Of a DNA stretch of 64,000 nucleotides, positions 24,550 to 33,388 are shown one piece after another. Source of the DNA: Amedibacillus dolichus DSM 3991 (GTDB lineage: Bacteria; Bacillota_I; Bacilli_A; Erysipelotrichales; Erysipelotrichaceae); the NCBI RefSeq assembly GCF_000154285.1, contig NZ_DS483476.1, forward strand, positions 1-64,000. The letters run 5' to 3'. The position numbers were made by a program, and so were the translations under genes. Position 1 is the first letter of the stretch, and the number at the start of each line of letters is the position of its first letter. The notes beneath the pieces were generated by a model, which was not told the origin of the DNA, ran no database searches, and saw only the letters and a program-made list of their open reading frames with translations.

Positions 24550-24918
24550 ATGAAAATAAAACAATTAACCAAAAGAGAACAGCTAGTTATGGATATATTG
24601 TGGAATAGTAAGACGGACTTGTCTGCCAATGATATTTTTTTACATGCGGACAATGTTAGTATTTACACTATTCAACAGGTTTTACAAAGGTTGTTAAAGA
24701 TGGAGTATATCGAAGTGTCGGGAATAGGACATAATAAAAAATCTATCGCTCGAAAATATCGACCGACTGTTTCACAAGCAGAGTACATTTCTAATTGTGT
24801 TAATATTCAAACAAGTTATCAATTAGCATCAAATTATATAAAGACAAGCGATGATTTGTCATTGTTAGATGAACTAGAAGAATTAATCAAAGCAAAAAAA
24901 GAGGAACTTAAGGGTTAA
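24550..24918 (+). CDS. BlaI/MecI/CopY family transcriptional repressor
   Basis: A 122-aa winged-helix repressor. The family start LTKREQLVMDILW is followed by the winged helix (LSANDIF, then SIYTIQQVLQRLLKMEYIEV) and a C-terminal dimer helix (LLDELEELIKAKKEEL). In beta-lactam systems such a repressor is cut by the BlaR1 protease when a ligand is sensed. Here it is followed after 3 bases by an M56 protease gene, so the same logic likely applies to another signal. AAGGTGATG lies before the ATG. No beta-lactamase gene is nearby. Confidence 0.93.
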   Translation: MKIKQLTKREQLVMDILWNSKTDLSANDIFLHADNVSIYTIQQVLQRLLKMEYIEVSGIGHNKKSIARKYRPTVSQAEYISNCVNIQTSYQLASNYIKTSDDLSLLDELEELIKAKKEELKG

Positions 24919-24921
24919 AAT

Positions 24922-26019
24922 ATGCAAATCACTTTATCGTCTTTATTTATTACTTTAATGGTTGAATGCATATTAATCTTATTATTTTATTTTATAATTA
25001 CTGCAAGAATCAAATCAAAATTTTTTCGGATTGATTTTTTGACAATTCTTATTATACTGATTTTATTAAGATTGCTTGTTCCGATAGAATTACCATTTAC
25101 GGTTACTGTTCCTGCACCAATAATCATGAATCCTGTGGCTGTTTTTTTTGATTATGAATTTATCGAGGGTATGAAGATTACCTATTTATTGCTTTTTATT
25201 TGGGGATTCGGTTGTATATTCGAAGTTGCTTTTTATGTTAAAAGGCTGTTTAAGCTGAAAGAGTTATATAGGATTATATTGAATAATTGTAAATATGGTA
25301 AAGTTTCTGATTTCTTGAAGTCATATAGTGGCTATGATTATCCAGTCTATATTTCACCCTATATATCTGCGCCGATGGTTTTAGGCTTCAAAAAAGTAAT
25401 TTTATTACCCAAGACGTTGTTTTCTGAGGAAGAAATAAGCAATATAGTATTACATGAAATATATCATATTGAAGCACATGATATATACGTAAAGCAATTG
25501 ATTAAATTCATTACTATTATATATTGGTGGTTTCCTCCGATATATTTACTACAAAGAGAAATTGATCTATTCTTAGAATTAAGGGCAGATTCGAGAGTTA
25601 CAAAACAGCTAAACTATTATGAAAGCTTAAACTATGCAAATACATTGATTTCTGTACGACGAAAAATTTCGGCAGAAGCTTTGCCGTCAAAATTATTTTC
25701 TACTTGTTTGCTGAGTGAGAATAAAAAAGTGTTATCCTATCGAATTAACTATCTAATAGAAGGAAATTTTCAAAAAAGAACCGGGAAACTAATGCTATTG
25801 ATGTTGCTCATGGTTCCGATTCTATCTAATTCTATTATATTGGAGCCGTGTTATCCTAATTCATCACTTGTGGAAGGCACTTTTGAAAAAAACGATTTCG
25901 AATATATCATTCAGCACAAAGACGGAAGTTATTCATTGATGATTGATAATCAATTCGTTGAAATTAGTGATATTCATGATGAATCATTCGATGGAATAAG
26001 AGTTATTAAAGAAAAATAG
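24922..26019 (+). CDS. M56 family (BlaR1-like) membrane metallopeptidase without penicillin-sensor domain
   Basis: A 365-aa membrane protease. Helices lie at about 5-28, 36-52 and 85-105. The zinc motif HEIYH (VLHEIYHIEAHD, about residues 178-189) sits in the cytoplasmic domain. A distal Glu lies in LFLELRADSR, and a fourth helix (LMLLMLLMVPIL, about 293-308) follows. Only about 60 residues lie outside after the last helix, compared with the roughly 250-residue penicillin-binding domain of true BlaR1. It therefore senses something other than beta-lactams and probably inactivates the BlaI-like repressor. Its short outer tail may contact the secreted protein, but this is a guess. Confidence 0.9.
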   Translation: MQITLSSLFITLMVECILILLFYFIITARIKSKFFRIDFLTILIILILLRLLVPIELPFTVTVPAPIIMNPVAVFFDYEFIEGMKITYLLLFIWGFGCIFEVAFYVKRLFKLKELYRIILNNCKYGKVSDFLKSYSGYDYPVYISPYISAPMVLGFKKVILLPKTLFSEEEISNIVLHEIYHIEAHDIYVKQLIKFITIIYWWFPPIYLLQREIDLFLELRADSRVTKQLNYYESLNYANTLISVRRKISAEALPSKLFSTCLLSENKKVLSYRINYLIEGNFQKRTGKLMLLMLLMVPILSNSIILEPCYPNSSLVEGTFEKNDFEYIIQHKDGSYSLMIDNQFVEISDIHDESFDGIRVIKEK

Positions 26020-26032
26020 AGGAGAATATTTT

Positions 26033-26257
26033 ATGAAGAAGATTTTAATATTTACATTGGCATTAGGAACTACATTTATGTTTAATACCAATCTTATAAT
26101 GATTGAAGCTAATGGAAAGAATTTAATAAATTATGAAACTTTACAACCTAAAAAAGATATTATGGTATGGAAATATAAGATTATTAACGGAAGATTATAT
26201 AAAAGATTATTTAATGAGTCTAAAGAAAGATGGGAAACTGATTGGATTTTGGTCTAA
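26033..26257 (+). CDS. Small secreted protein, 74 aa, unknown function
   Basis: A signal peptide (about residues 1-28: KKILIFTLALGTTFMFN then NLIMIEANG) is followed by a 46-residue basic, aromatic-rich mature part. The latter ends in WKYKIINGRLYKRLFNES and ERWETDWILV. The motif of a Tyr/Arg stretch, NG, RLYKRL and a spaced Trp-x2-Trp-like end looks like small exported proteins next to M56/BlaI genes in other gut Firmicutes, recalled from memory, not searched. GAGGAGAAT precedes the ATG, 13 bases after the protease gene, so it is co-transcribed. It may be the signal, an immunity peptide or an antimicrobial. Confidence 0.7.
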   Translation: MKKILIFTLALGTTFMFNTNLIMIEANGKNLINYETLQPKKDIMVWKYKIINGRLYKRLFNESKERWETDWILV

Positions 26258-26318
26258 TAATTATAAAATAAAGTTAAATATTTGAGAATAAAGAATCATG
26301 AAAATACAATGATTAATG

Positions 26319-26347
26319 AAGCGATAGAAAAGAAAAAGGTCGTACAG
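26319..26347 (+). repeat. Right copy of the 29-bp direct repeat at the edge of the island
   Basis: Matches 21196-21224 at 27 of 29 positions. This copy is one arm and the T-tract side of the terminator of the minus-strand gene at 26390; the left copy has only that half. Confidence 0.7.
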
Positions 26348-26387
26348 TCTAAGTGAACATTTTAAATTCACAACTGTTACGACCTTT
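26321..26387 (-). terminator. Terminator of the 26.4-kb minus-strand gene
   Basis: AAAGGTCGT pairs with ACGACCTTT and ACAGT with ACTGT, separated by a bulged loop. On the minus strand a T-rich tract (TTCTTTTCTATCG) follows. Confidence 0.65.
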
Positions 26388-26389
26388 CT

Positions 26390-26950
26390 TTATCGTTTTG
26401 TTAATCCCTGCTGAGCATCTACTAAGGCTTGATGGGCAAGGCGGAGAGTGTTAAAATCACTTTCCTTTTTTAAACAGTCATAAGCATGATAAAAAGCTTT
26501 TTCATATATTTCCCATGAGGAAGCAGTATAATCTTCTTTGATAAGCTCTTTGCTGGACATCAGGATCTGTTTGATTTGTTCCATAAGGTCGAAGTATTGA
26601 TGTTCCTTGTCGATTTCCAAGCATAGCTCATAGAATGTCCAATTCTTATTATGCTCTGTTAGCATGGCTTTTCGTTGGATTTTGCGATCTAAGGCATCAA
26701 GCAAAGCGTTGATAGCAAGAATATCTTGATCCTGTAAGTCTCGAAATAACAATAGATCATAAGCTATATGTAAGCTTTCGTCTTTTTCCTCCTTATCAAA
26801 TCCGTCTAAGGAAAATAAATAGCCGATTTTCTGTGATAGGTCGCTGTCCTTTAGTAGGGTATAGGGAAGTTTTAGATCCCCTAAAACACGTGTAACAGCT
26901 CCTTCTTTATAGGTGTGATCACCTAAATATACAAGAACATGTTTTGTCAT
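26390..26950 (-). CDS. Unknown protein with DUF3783-like start and FIVAR-like C-terminus
   Basis: A 186-aa protein, no signal or membrane helix. The first part (about 1-75; HVLVYLGDHTYKEGAVTRVL and LLFRDLQDQDI) resembles DUF3783, a small Firmicute domain of unknown role. The last 45 residues (SWEIYEKAFYHAYDCLKKES, then LRLAHQALVDAQQGL) have the spacing of a FIVAR three-helix repeat, normally found in extracellular proteins. It lies after an ABC-2 transporter pair on the same strand with a 9-base gap to the permease gene, so it may belong to that operon. Function unknown. Confidence 0.7.
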   Translation of the reverse strand: MTKHVLVYLGDHTYKEGAVTRVLGDLKLPYTLLKDSDLSQKIGYLFSLDGFDKEEKDESLHIAYDLLLFRDLQDQDILAINALLDALDRKIQRKAMLTEHNKNWTFYELCLEIDKEHQYFDLMEQIKQILMSSKELIKEDYTASSWEIYEKAFYHAYDCLKKESDFNTLRLAHQALVDAQQGLTKR

Positions 26951-26959
26951 ATATAACCT

Positions 26960-28615
26960 CTAATATTTTTTAAATTGTTTAAATGCAAAGCTATCCATTT
27001 TATGATGCAGGATACAGCTAAGAATAAGCATAGCGATAAGTAAGGCAATGCTTGCGTACTTTATGATTTCATTAGGGAGCATATATGCTGCGATTCCAAC
27101 AAGTGCTGCACAGCCCCAACCTCCAAACATAGCGATGATACCGGAGATACTATTTTTTACAGCCGTTGCCTCTTGTTCCCAAACTAGCTTTGGGTGCGAT
27201 AAATCAAGGTAAATACCGATATAGTTAGCAAGTACGGTGCTTACAAGACTGGCTGCCAGTGTCAAAATTAGCATCGGAAGTGGAAAAATAGGAAATAGAA
27301 ATCCGAAAAGAACTATGGTTAAAATATCGGTAATGACTGCAAGGAAGATACCGCTTAGTACCTTGGCAAATAATTGATCTTTTAAAGGCATAGGAATGTA
27401 TTTCATGAACATGAGATTGGTTCCCTCTCGAGAAATGGAGGTAGAGCTGACAAGACCCATATTGCCGATAAACAGACCAATCACTATACCGCCAATCAGA
27501 AAGTAATACCAATAATCGTTCATCATTGCCATGATTTCCTGCGGCAATAGAGAAGCATCAATGGTTACTCCCTGCACAAGAGGAATCAGGAGCATGAGAA
27601 TCGGAACAATGAAGGTTGTAGCAACACAATTCATCATATATGCCGGTGTACGAAACAACAGTTTTAATTCCTTTTTCGTATAGGTAATGATTCGATTTTT
27701 TTGATGGGCTGCTTTTCCTAATTCTTGATGAGAAAGCTTTTTGCGATTGGAATTGGTTTCACTGAAGCCAATCAAGCCTTTAAAATAAATTGCTTTGGCT
27801 AATAATAAACAAAGGAGCAGTGAAACAAAAGAAATCAACAAAAAGAAGATAAGCTGTAAGATATCGTTCTCTACGATGGCTTTTGCGGCAAAAATGGCAT
27901 TTGGAAATAAATAACCTAAGACGGCGATCAAAGAGTTATTTCCACTTAGCAACAGCTCCATAAGCTCTTGCGGATTGCTTTGTGTAAAGCTTGCGGAATT
28001 TACGTAAATAGCAAATCCCAATGCCAAACCGATCGTACAGCCACTGGATATCAGATTGAAACGATCTCGGTTTTTAAAAAACGGTACAAAGCACATAACC
28101 AATAAAGAAATAATACTGGATAGCACCAAGGGGTAAATCGGTAACAATAGGAAAACAAGAAGAATAGCAAGAATGCTTACAATACCCAAATCGCCATGCT
28201 TGATGATAGCCGCAACGGAGGGCAATAGCACCATGAAAACAAAGGAATATTCGTAAATGAGTACGGTGATAAACTTGCTTCCTAAGATGACTTCCGGCTT
28301 CAGCGGTAGTGCCAGCAGTGTTTCTCCGTCATTGCTGAAAAAGAAGATGCTTGGTACTAAAAAGATGGCGAAGAAGAAAGTTATAAAGCAACAAATATAG
28401 AAGGTTAGCGCAAGAATGGTTGCATCTTGGTCTAAAAAATGGAAGTTTGTCAGCATCGTATCAACAAAGAAATAAAGTGCAAACATCAGTGGCAGCATGC
28501 AGATTCCTAAAAAGCCATACAATAAAATGGTTGTAAGCTTTTTGCTGTTTCCATCACTTAACATGCCCATCGAGTTTTTTAAGGTAACACGTGTCAGTGA
28601 TAAAAATTTATGCAT
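26960..28615 (-). CDS. ABC-2 type transporter permease (large)
   Basis: A 551-aa integral membrane protein with about twelve hydrophobic helices in two sets of six, each preceded by an amphipathic stretch. This matches the large putative ABC transporter permeases of Firmicutes. A cytoplasmic segment near 290-310 (ETNSNRKKLSHQELGKAAHQ) separates the halves. It starts inside the end of the ATPase gene (8-base overlap), so the two make one exporter or efflux unit. Substrate unknown. Confidence 0.85.
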   Translation of the reverse strand: MHKFLSLTRVTLKNSMGMLSDGNSKKLTTILLYGFLGICMLPLMFALYFFVDTMLTNFHFLDQDATILALTFYICCFITFFFAIFLVPSIFFFSNDGETLLALPLKPEVILGSKFITVLIYEYSFVFMVLLPSVAAIIKHGDLGIVSILAILLVFLLLPIYPLVLSSIISLLVMCFVPFFKNRDRFNLISSGCTIGLALGFAIYVNSASFTQSNPQELMELLLSGNNSLIAVLGYLFPNAIFAAKAIVENDILQLIFFLLISFVSLLLCLLLAKAIYFKGLIGFSETNSNRKKLSHQELGKAAHQKNRIITYTKKELKLLFRTPAYMMNCVATTFIVPILMLLIPLVQGVTIDASLLPQEIMAMMNDYWYYFLIGGIVIGLFIGNMGLVSSTSISREGTNLMFMKYIPMPLKDQLFAKVLSGIFLAVITDILTIVLFGFLFPIFPLPMLILTLAASLVSTVLANYIGIYLDLSHPKLVWEQEATAVKNSISGIIAMFGGWGCAALVGIAAYMLPNEIIKYASIALLIAMLILSCILHHKMDSFAFKQFKKY

Positions 28616-29333
28616 GGTTAATAACCTCCAGGAACAAGGCTTCTAGGGATTCGCATTGTGGATAGGCTGCTTCCAGTTCCTCCAGTGTTCCGAAAAATAA
28701 AATCGTACCCTTGTTAATGATAACCACCTTATCGCAAAGCTTTTCGGCCACCTCTAAAACATGGGTGGAAAAGAATACGGTATTGCCTTTAGCGGCATGC
28801 TCCTTCATCATTTCTTTTAACTTAAAGGCGGATTGCGGATCAAGCCCGGTCATCGGTTCATCTAAGATCCATACGTTTGGATCGGATAATAATACACCCA
28901 TAATAATGATTTTTTGACGCATACCATGAGAATAAGATAAAATCTTATCATTTAAGGCATTGCTCATCTCAAAGGCTTCTGCCAGCTCGTCAATCCGTTG
29001 GCGGCGAAGATCACTGTCTACTTCATAAATATCTCCCATGAAATTCAAATATTCAATTCCCTTTAACCGCAGAAACATATCGGCACTATCGGGAACGATA
29101 CCGAATTCTTTTTTGGCTTCTATCGGATTTTTTACGATATCTTTGCCATTGATGGAAATGCTTCCTTCATCGGGATTTAATACACCGGTAATCATTTTGA
29201 TGGTCGTTGTTTTCCCGGCACCATTTGGTCCGATGAAACCGACGATTTCACCGGTTGGAATATGCAAGGAAATGTGATCCACCGCTTTATGCTTACCTCC
29301 GTAAATCTTAGTTACATTGTTAATCTCAATCAT
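28608..29333 (-). CDS. ABC transporter ATP-binding protein
   Basis: A 241-aa ABC ATPase. Walker A is GPNGAGKTT (about 37-45), the signature is LSYSHGMRQK, Walker B is VWILDEPMTGLD and the switch His is in STHVLE. The start at 29333 (MIEINNVTKIYGG) is preferred because AAAGGAAG precedes it; an open frame extends 11 codons further. It drives the large permease encoded next. The divergent proS gene lies upstream. Confidence 0.93.
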   Translation of the reverse strand: MIEINNVTKIYGGKHKAVDHISLHIPTGEIVGFIGPNGAGKTTTIKMITGVLNPDEGSISINGKDIVKNPIEAKKEFGIVPDSADMFLRLKGIEYLNFMGDIYEVDSDLRRQRIDELAEAFEMSNALNDKILSYSHGMRQKIIIMGVLLSDPNVWILDEPMTGLDPQSAFKLKEMMKEHAAKGNTVFFSTHVLEVAEKLCDKVVIINKGTILFFGTLEELEAAYPQCESLEALFLEVINHA

Positions 29334-29607
29334 AGTTTTTCTTCCTTTCATCATCATGTGATACACGTTTATTATAGCATTAGAGAAAAAGCTTGCATAG
29401 CAACAAAAAGTTACAAACGTAAAAGGGGAAAAGAAGGTTTGATTTTTATAATGTAGGTGGTATGCATTGACAAGTTATGAATGAAAAATGACAGAAAGAA
29501 GTTTGATGAAATTTACTTTTATAAATGGATATGCTAAAATTTAGGCTAGCCAATAAAAAGCTATAAAATATTGTTATGTGAAAGTTCGCAGATAGGGAGA
29601 GATTGTT

Positions 29608-31299
29608 ATGAAATTAAGCAATAGTTATTTTTATACGATGAGAGAGAATGCCAAGGACGAGGATAGTGTCAGCGGCAATTTGCTAGTCCGTGCGGGAATG
29701 ATTAAAAAAAGCTCTGCCGGTATTTATATGATCATGCCGATGGGCAAGCGCGTATTGAAAAAAATCGAAGATATCGTCCGTGAGGAAATGGACGCTGCCG
29801 GAGCACAGGAACTTTTGATGCCGGCATTGATTCCGGAAGAGGTTTATGAGATTTCCGGTCGTCGTGATGCTTTCGGTTCCAATATGTTTGCGTTAAAGGA
29901 TCGTTATCAGAAAAACTATGTGCTTGGTCCGACCCATGAGGAGCTGTTTACGTTAGCGGCGATGATGAAGGGACGCTCATATAAAGATTTTCCTTATAAT
30001 TTATATCAGATTCAAACGAAATTTCGTGATGAAACAAGACCGCGTTATGGCTTGATTCGTACGCGCGAATTTATTATGAAAGATGCTTATTCCTTTGATA
30101 TTGATAATGAGCATCTACATGAATCTTATATGAAAATGTTTGATGCTTATAAAAAAATCTTCGATCGCTGCGATCTGAATTATAAGATCGTAAAAGCCGA
30201 TACGGGTGCGATGGGAGGCTCTTTATCCGAAGAATTTCAGGCGATTTGCGATGTCGGAGAGGACGTTGTGGTTACGTGTGAGCATTGTGGGTTCTCCAGT
30301 AATTTAGAGATTACGGAGGTTGTCGATCGTGCAGAAGAGTGCAGGGAAGCCTTAAAGACTATGGAAATCGTAGAAACACCAAATGCGAAAACGATAGAGG
30401 AAGTTGCGAAATTCTTTGACAAATCTTGTGATGATTTCGTAAAAACACTGATCTATAATGTCGATGGAAAAATATATGCCTTTTTATTGAAGGGGACACG
30501 TGAATTAAATGAAACCAAAGTATTGAAACTCTTACAGGCAAATGAGATGGAATTGGCAAGCTTTGAAGAGGTAGAACGCATAACTCATGCGAAGGTAGGC
30601 TTTGCCGGACCGATTGGAATTGATTGTCCAATCATCATGGATCGCGAGGTTTCCTATATGAAGAACTTTATTGTGGGAGCGAATAAAAGCGATCATCATA
30701 TCGTAAATGTGAATTTGCAGGATTTTGAAGTGGAAATGTGTGCGGACATTGCCCAAGTACATGAGGGTGATGTTTGTCCGGTATGCGGGGCACCTTTATC
30801 CTTCTGTAAAGGTATCGAGGTAGGTAATACCTTTAAGCTAGGAAATAAATATGCAAAGGCACTTGGCTTGGAATATCTTGATGCTAACAATACTTTGCAC
30901 CCGGTTGAAATGGGCTGCTATGGCTTAGGATTAGAGAGGACGTTGGCAAGTATCGTGGAACAGCATCATGACGATGACGGTATTATATGGCCTTTATCAG
31001 TTGCGCCTTATCAAGTGGCAATCGTGATCGTTTCCATGAAAGATGAGGAACAGGTACGTATTGCAAATGAGTTGTATGAAACATTGAAGGCAGAAGGCTA
31101 TGATGTGCTGTTAGATGATCGAAAGGAACGTCCGGGTGTTAAATTCAAGGATATGGAGCTAATCGGTATTCCTTATCGTATTACCGTAGGACGTGGGATT
31201 GCGCAAGGGAATGTAGAGCTGCGTGCAAGAGGAGCTCATGAGAATGAAGAGGTTGCGATAGAAAACGTTGTAACTTATCTTCAAAATAAATTACAATAA
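29608..31299 (+). CDS. proS: Prolyl-tRNA synthetase (bacterial type with editing domain)
   Basis: A 563-aa class II synthetase charging tRNA-Pro. Motif 2 lies in RDETRPRYGLIRTREFIMKDAYSFD and motif 3 in GCYGLGLERTLASI. Between them lies the INS editing domain (about 225-380), which clears Ala-tRNA-Pro. The C-terminal anticodon domain begins near 465. Length is standard for the bacterial form. GGGAGAG precedes the ATG, and an extended -10 (TATGCTAAAAT) with TTTACT is seen near 29508-29541. No T-box leader was found. Confidence 0.96.
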   Translation: MKLSNSYFYTMRENAKDEDSVSGNLLVRAGMIKKSSAGIYMIMPMGKRVLKKIEDIVREEMDAAGAQELLMPALIPEEVYEISGRRDAFGSNMFALKDRYQKNYVLGPTHEELFTLAAMMKGRSYKDFPYNLYQIQTKFRDETRPRYGLIRTREFIMKDAYSFDIDNEHLHESYMKMFDAYKKIFDRCDLNYKIVKADTGAMGGSLSEEFQAICDVGEDVVVTCEHCGFSSNLEITEVVDRAEECREALKTMEIVETPNAKTIEEVAKFFDKSCDDFVKTLIYNVDGKIYAFLLKGTRELNETKVLKLLQANEMELASFEEVERITHAKVGFAGPIGIDCPIIMDREVSYMKNFIVGANKSDHHIVNVNLQDFEVEMCADIAQVHEGDVCPVCGAPLSFCKGIEVGNTFKLGNKYAKALGLEYLDANNTLHPVEMGCYGLGLERTLASIVEQHHDDDGIIWPLSVAPYQVAIVIVSMKDEEQVRIANELYETLKAEGYDVLLDDRKERPGVKFKDMELIGIPYRITVGRGIAQGNVELRARGAHENEEVAIENVVTYLQNKLQ

Positions 31300-31307
31300 A
31301 TAAGGAT

Positions 31308-31372
31308 AAGAAAGATGTTGAAAAAATTTACATTTTGTGAAAGTTTTACATAAACATCTTTCTTATTTTTTT
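31308..31372 (+). terminator. proS terminator
   Basis: Twelve-base arms AAGAAAGATGTT and AACATCTTTCTT with a long AT-rich loop and a T-run after. Confidence 0.75.
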
Positions 31373-31423
31373 GTTTTATAGTATACTAAAAGATAGTATA
31401 GACTGTGAAAGGAGCTTGAATAT

Positions 31424-33121
31424 ATGAAAGAAGCTTTGTATTTGAATGGAGAATTGGCCATTGTAAATTATAGTCGTGCGTATGCACATTCGTTGGAACA
31501 GCTGTTAAATTCTTCTACCTTCAGCAATTATGTTCAAAACTATTTGGAATATTTGCAAGCGCATAATGAGGATTTATACAATTATGCCTTAAATGGAAAG
31601 ACGGCAAGAGAGGCAACGTTTGAGATTTTAAAGCTGTTTCGCTTATTGCGCGTATTTCGTGTAGAGGAGTTGCAATCAGACTATTTAAATGATAAAGCCT
31701 GCCTTTTGGAATTTGTTGAGGAGGGCTATAACTTTTGGAAGCGTCATCAGCGCTTTTCGGTATTATTCAATGCCGAGGGCAGTACCTTACAGGATTTTAA
31801 CTTCGTAGCTGCGGATTCCAACTTTAATACGATGATCTTATCGGTTTATCGTTCACTAGAGGAGCAGATTCAAGGACGTAAAAATCGTGTGTATCGTCAG
31901 CTGCAAGCCGGTACGAATGCGAGTATTGCAGTGCGTGTAAATAGCCATATCAAGCTATCCGATACGTATGCTAAATTAAAAGCAATCCCTTTTATTGAAG
32001 GGGTAATGTTGCGTACACCGATGATCCTGCATCCAAAAAGCAATAAGCGTACCGGAATGTTTGAAGAAACAGACCATAATCCGATTGAACGCTTTAGTGG
32101 AAACAGTGATGAATGGTTTTGTTACCCATGTAAAATCGGTTCTCTGTTGGCATTTATTTATTTTCATCGTGATTTTATTTCTTCGGCGGTATCCTTGGCA
32201 AATCTTTTTGAACTAGCCAATGCCGATGAATGTCGTAAGAAGCCGGATCTGATTTGTTTGTTTGGTAATAAAGATGGATTAGATGCGACTGATTTCTATT
32301 ATGATGAGCAAGAGGATATTTGGGTAGGAAGTGTCAGCTATCATGAACGTATCGAATATTTCGGTTACTTGAAGAAAATGTCATTAACCTTGCATAATTT
32401 ACGTAAGATGCAGCAGGGTTGGCTGCCGATTCATGGAGCCTTTGTTAATATTACCTTAAAAAGCGGTAAGCGTAAAAGCATCATGCTGATGGGGGATTCC
32501 GGTGCCGGAAAATCCGAATCGATTGAAGCTTTGAAAAATGCCGGAAAAGATGTAATCAAAGATATCGAGGTTGTGTTTGATGATATGGGAACGATTCATT
32601 TAGAGGACGGAGTTCCTTATGGACAGGGAACGGAAATCGGTGCATTTATCCGTTTAGATGATTTGGATCCGGGTACTCCTTATCGTGATATGGATCGATC
32701 CATCTTCATGAATCCGGAATCCAGCAACAATGCACGTGTTATCACACCTGCCGCACCTTATGAGGTAGTAGCCGAAAATCATCGTATAGATTTATTTGCC
32801 TATGCGAATAATTATGATGATAAGAACGGGTTACAGCGCTTAGATATTGATGCAGCTATGGCTACCTGTAAAGAGGGAAAACGAATGGCGAAGGGAACAA
32901 CGCAGGAGGTAGGTATTTCCACAACCTATTTCGCAAATCCATTCGGGCCGATGCAAAAGCAGGAGGTGTGTGAGCCTTTAATTATGCAGATGTTTGAGGC
33001 TATGCGCGACAACGGAGTATTTATCGGTGAAATTTATACTCATTTGGGTTTGGATAAGGAAAATCGCGAGGGAATCAACATTGCGGCTAAAGAGCTGTTA
33101 GAATTTATTGAAAAGGACTAA
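31424..33121 (+). CDS. PEP carboxykinase / HprK-superfamily P-loop protein, exact role unclear
   Basis: A 565-aa cytoplasmic protein. The N-terminal 300 residues have no motif I can assign. The C-terminal half carries a P-loop GDSGAGKSESIEAL (about 350-363) and the following DDMG (about 386), the pattern shared by ATP-type PEP carboxykinase and HPr kinase. The usual PEPCK substrate residues are not all evident. Such 560-aa proteins are often labelled phosphoenolpyruvate carboxykinase in Firmicutes, but a kinase role is also possible. It is transcribed alone, with a promoter-like region after the proS terminator and a strong terminator of its own. Confidence 0.75.
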   Translation: MKEALYLNGELAIVNYSRAYAHSLEQLLNSSTFSNYVQNYLEYLQAHNEDLYNYALNGKTAREATFEILKLFRLLRVFRVEELQSDYLNDKACLLEFVEEGYNFWKRHQRFSVLFNAEGSTLQDFNFVAADSNFNTMILSVYRSLEEQIQGRKNRVYRQLQAGTNASIAVRVNSHIKLSDTYAKLKAIPFIEGVMLRTPMILHPKSNKRTGMFEETDHNPIERFSGNSDEWFCYPCKIGSLLAFIYFHRDFISSAVSLANLFELANADECRKKPDLICLFGNKDGLDATDFYYDEQEDIWVGSVSYHERIEYFGYLKKMSLTLHNLRKMQQGWLPIHGAFVNITLKSGKRKSIMLMGDSGAGKSESIEALKNAGKDVIKDIEVVFDDMGTIHLEDGVPYGQGTEIGAFIRLDDLDPGTPYRDMDRSIFMNPESSNNARVITPAAPYEVVAENHRIDLFAYANNYDDKNGLQRLDIDAAMATCKEGKRMAKGTTQEVGISTTYFANPFGPMQKQEVCEPLIMQMFEAMRDNGVFIGEIYTHLGLDKENREGINIAAKELLEFIEKD

Positions 33122-33127
33122 CCAACG

Positions 33128-33165
33128 AAGGAAATCAAGCAGAAATTGTTTGATTTCCTTTTTTA
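33128..33165 (+). terminator. Terminator of the PEPCK-like gene
   Basis: Perfect 11-bp stem AAGGAAATCAA/TTGATTTCCTT and a T-run. Confidence 0.88.
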
Positions 33166-33388
33166 CAGGATTAAGTTGTAAACAGAGATATAAGAGAAAT
33201 CAAATACTTAAAAGAATCAAAAATCGTGGCAGTTCGATAATTAAAGATATCCTTTATTATGTATTGGGCGAAAAAAGAAGTCGGTGCTGAAAAAAGCAAA
33301 GGAATGCATATATGTTAAATATTTTATACATTTGTTCATAAAATAATAACAAACACTAAAAAGTGTTTATAAAATGTAGAAATTTTGC

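Noticed and set aside
24922-26019. Beta-lactam resistance locus
   Set aside because: BlaI/BlaR1-like genes are present, but the sensor lacks the penicillin-binding domain and no beta-lactamase or PBP gene is near.
29366-29607. T-box or other riboswitch leader before proS
   Set aside because: No T-box core (TGGNACCGCG-like) or antiterminator/terminator pair is visible; a plain promoter explains the region.
33108-33290. 60-codon frame after the PEPCK-like gene
   Set aside because: It begins inside that gene, crosses a strong terminator and is low-complexity.
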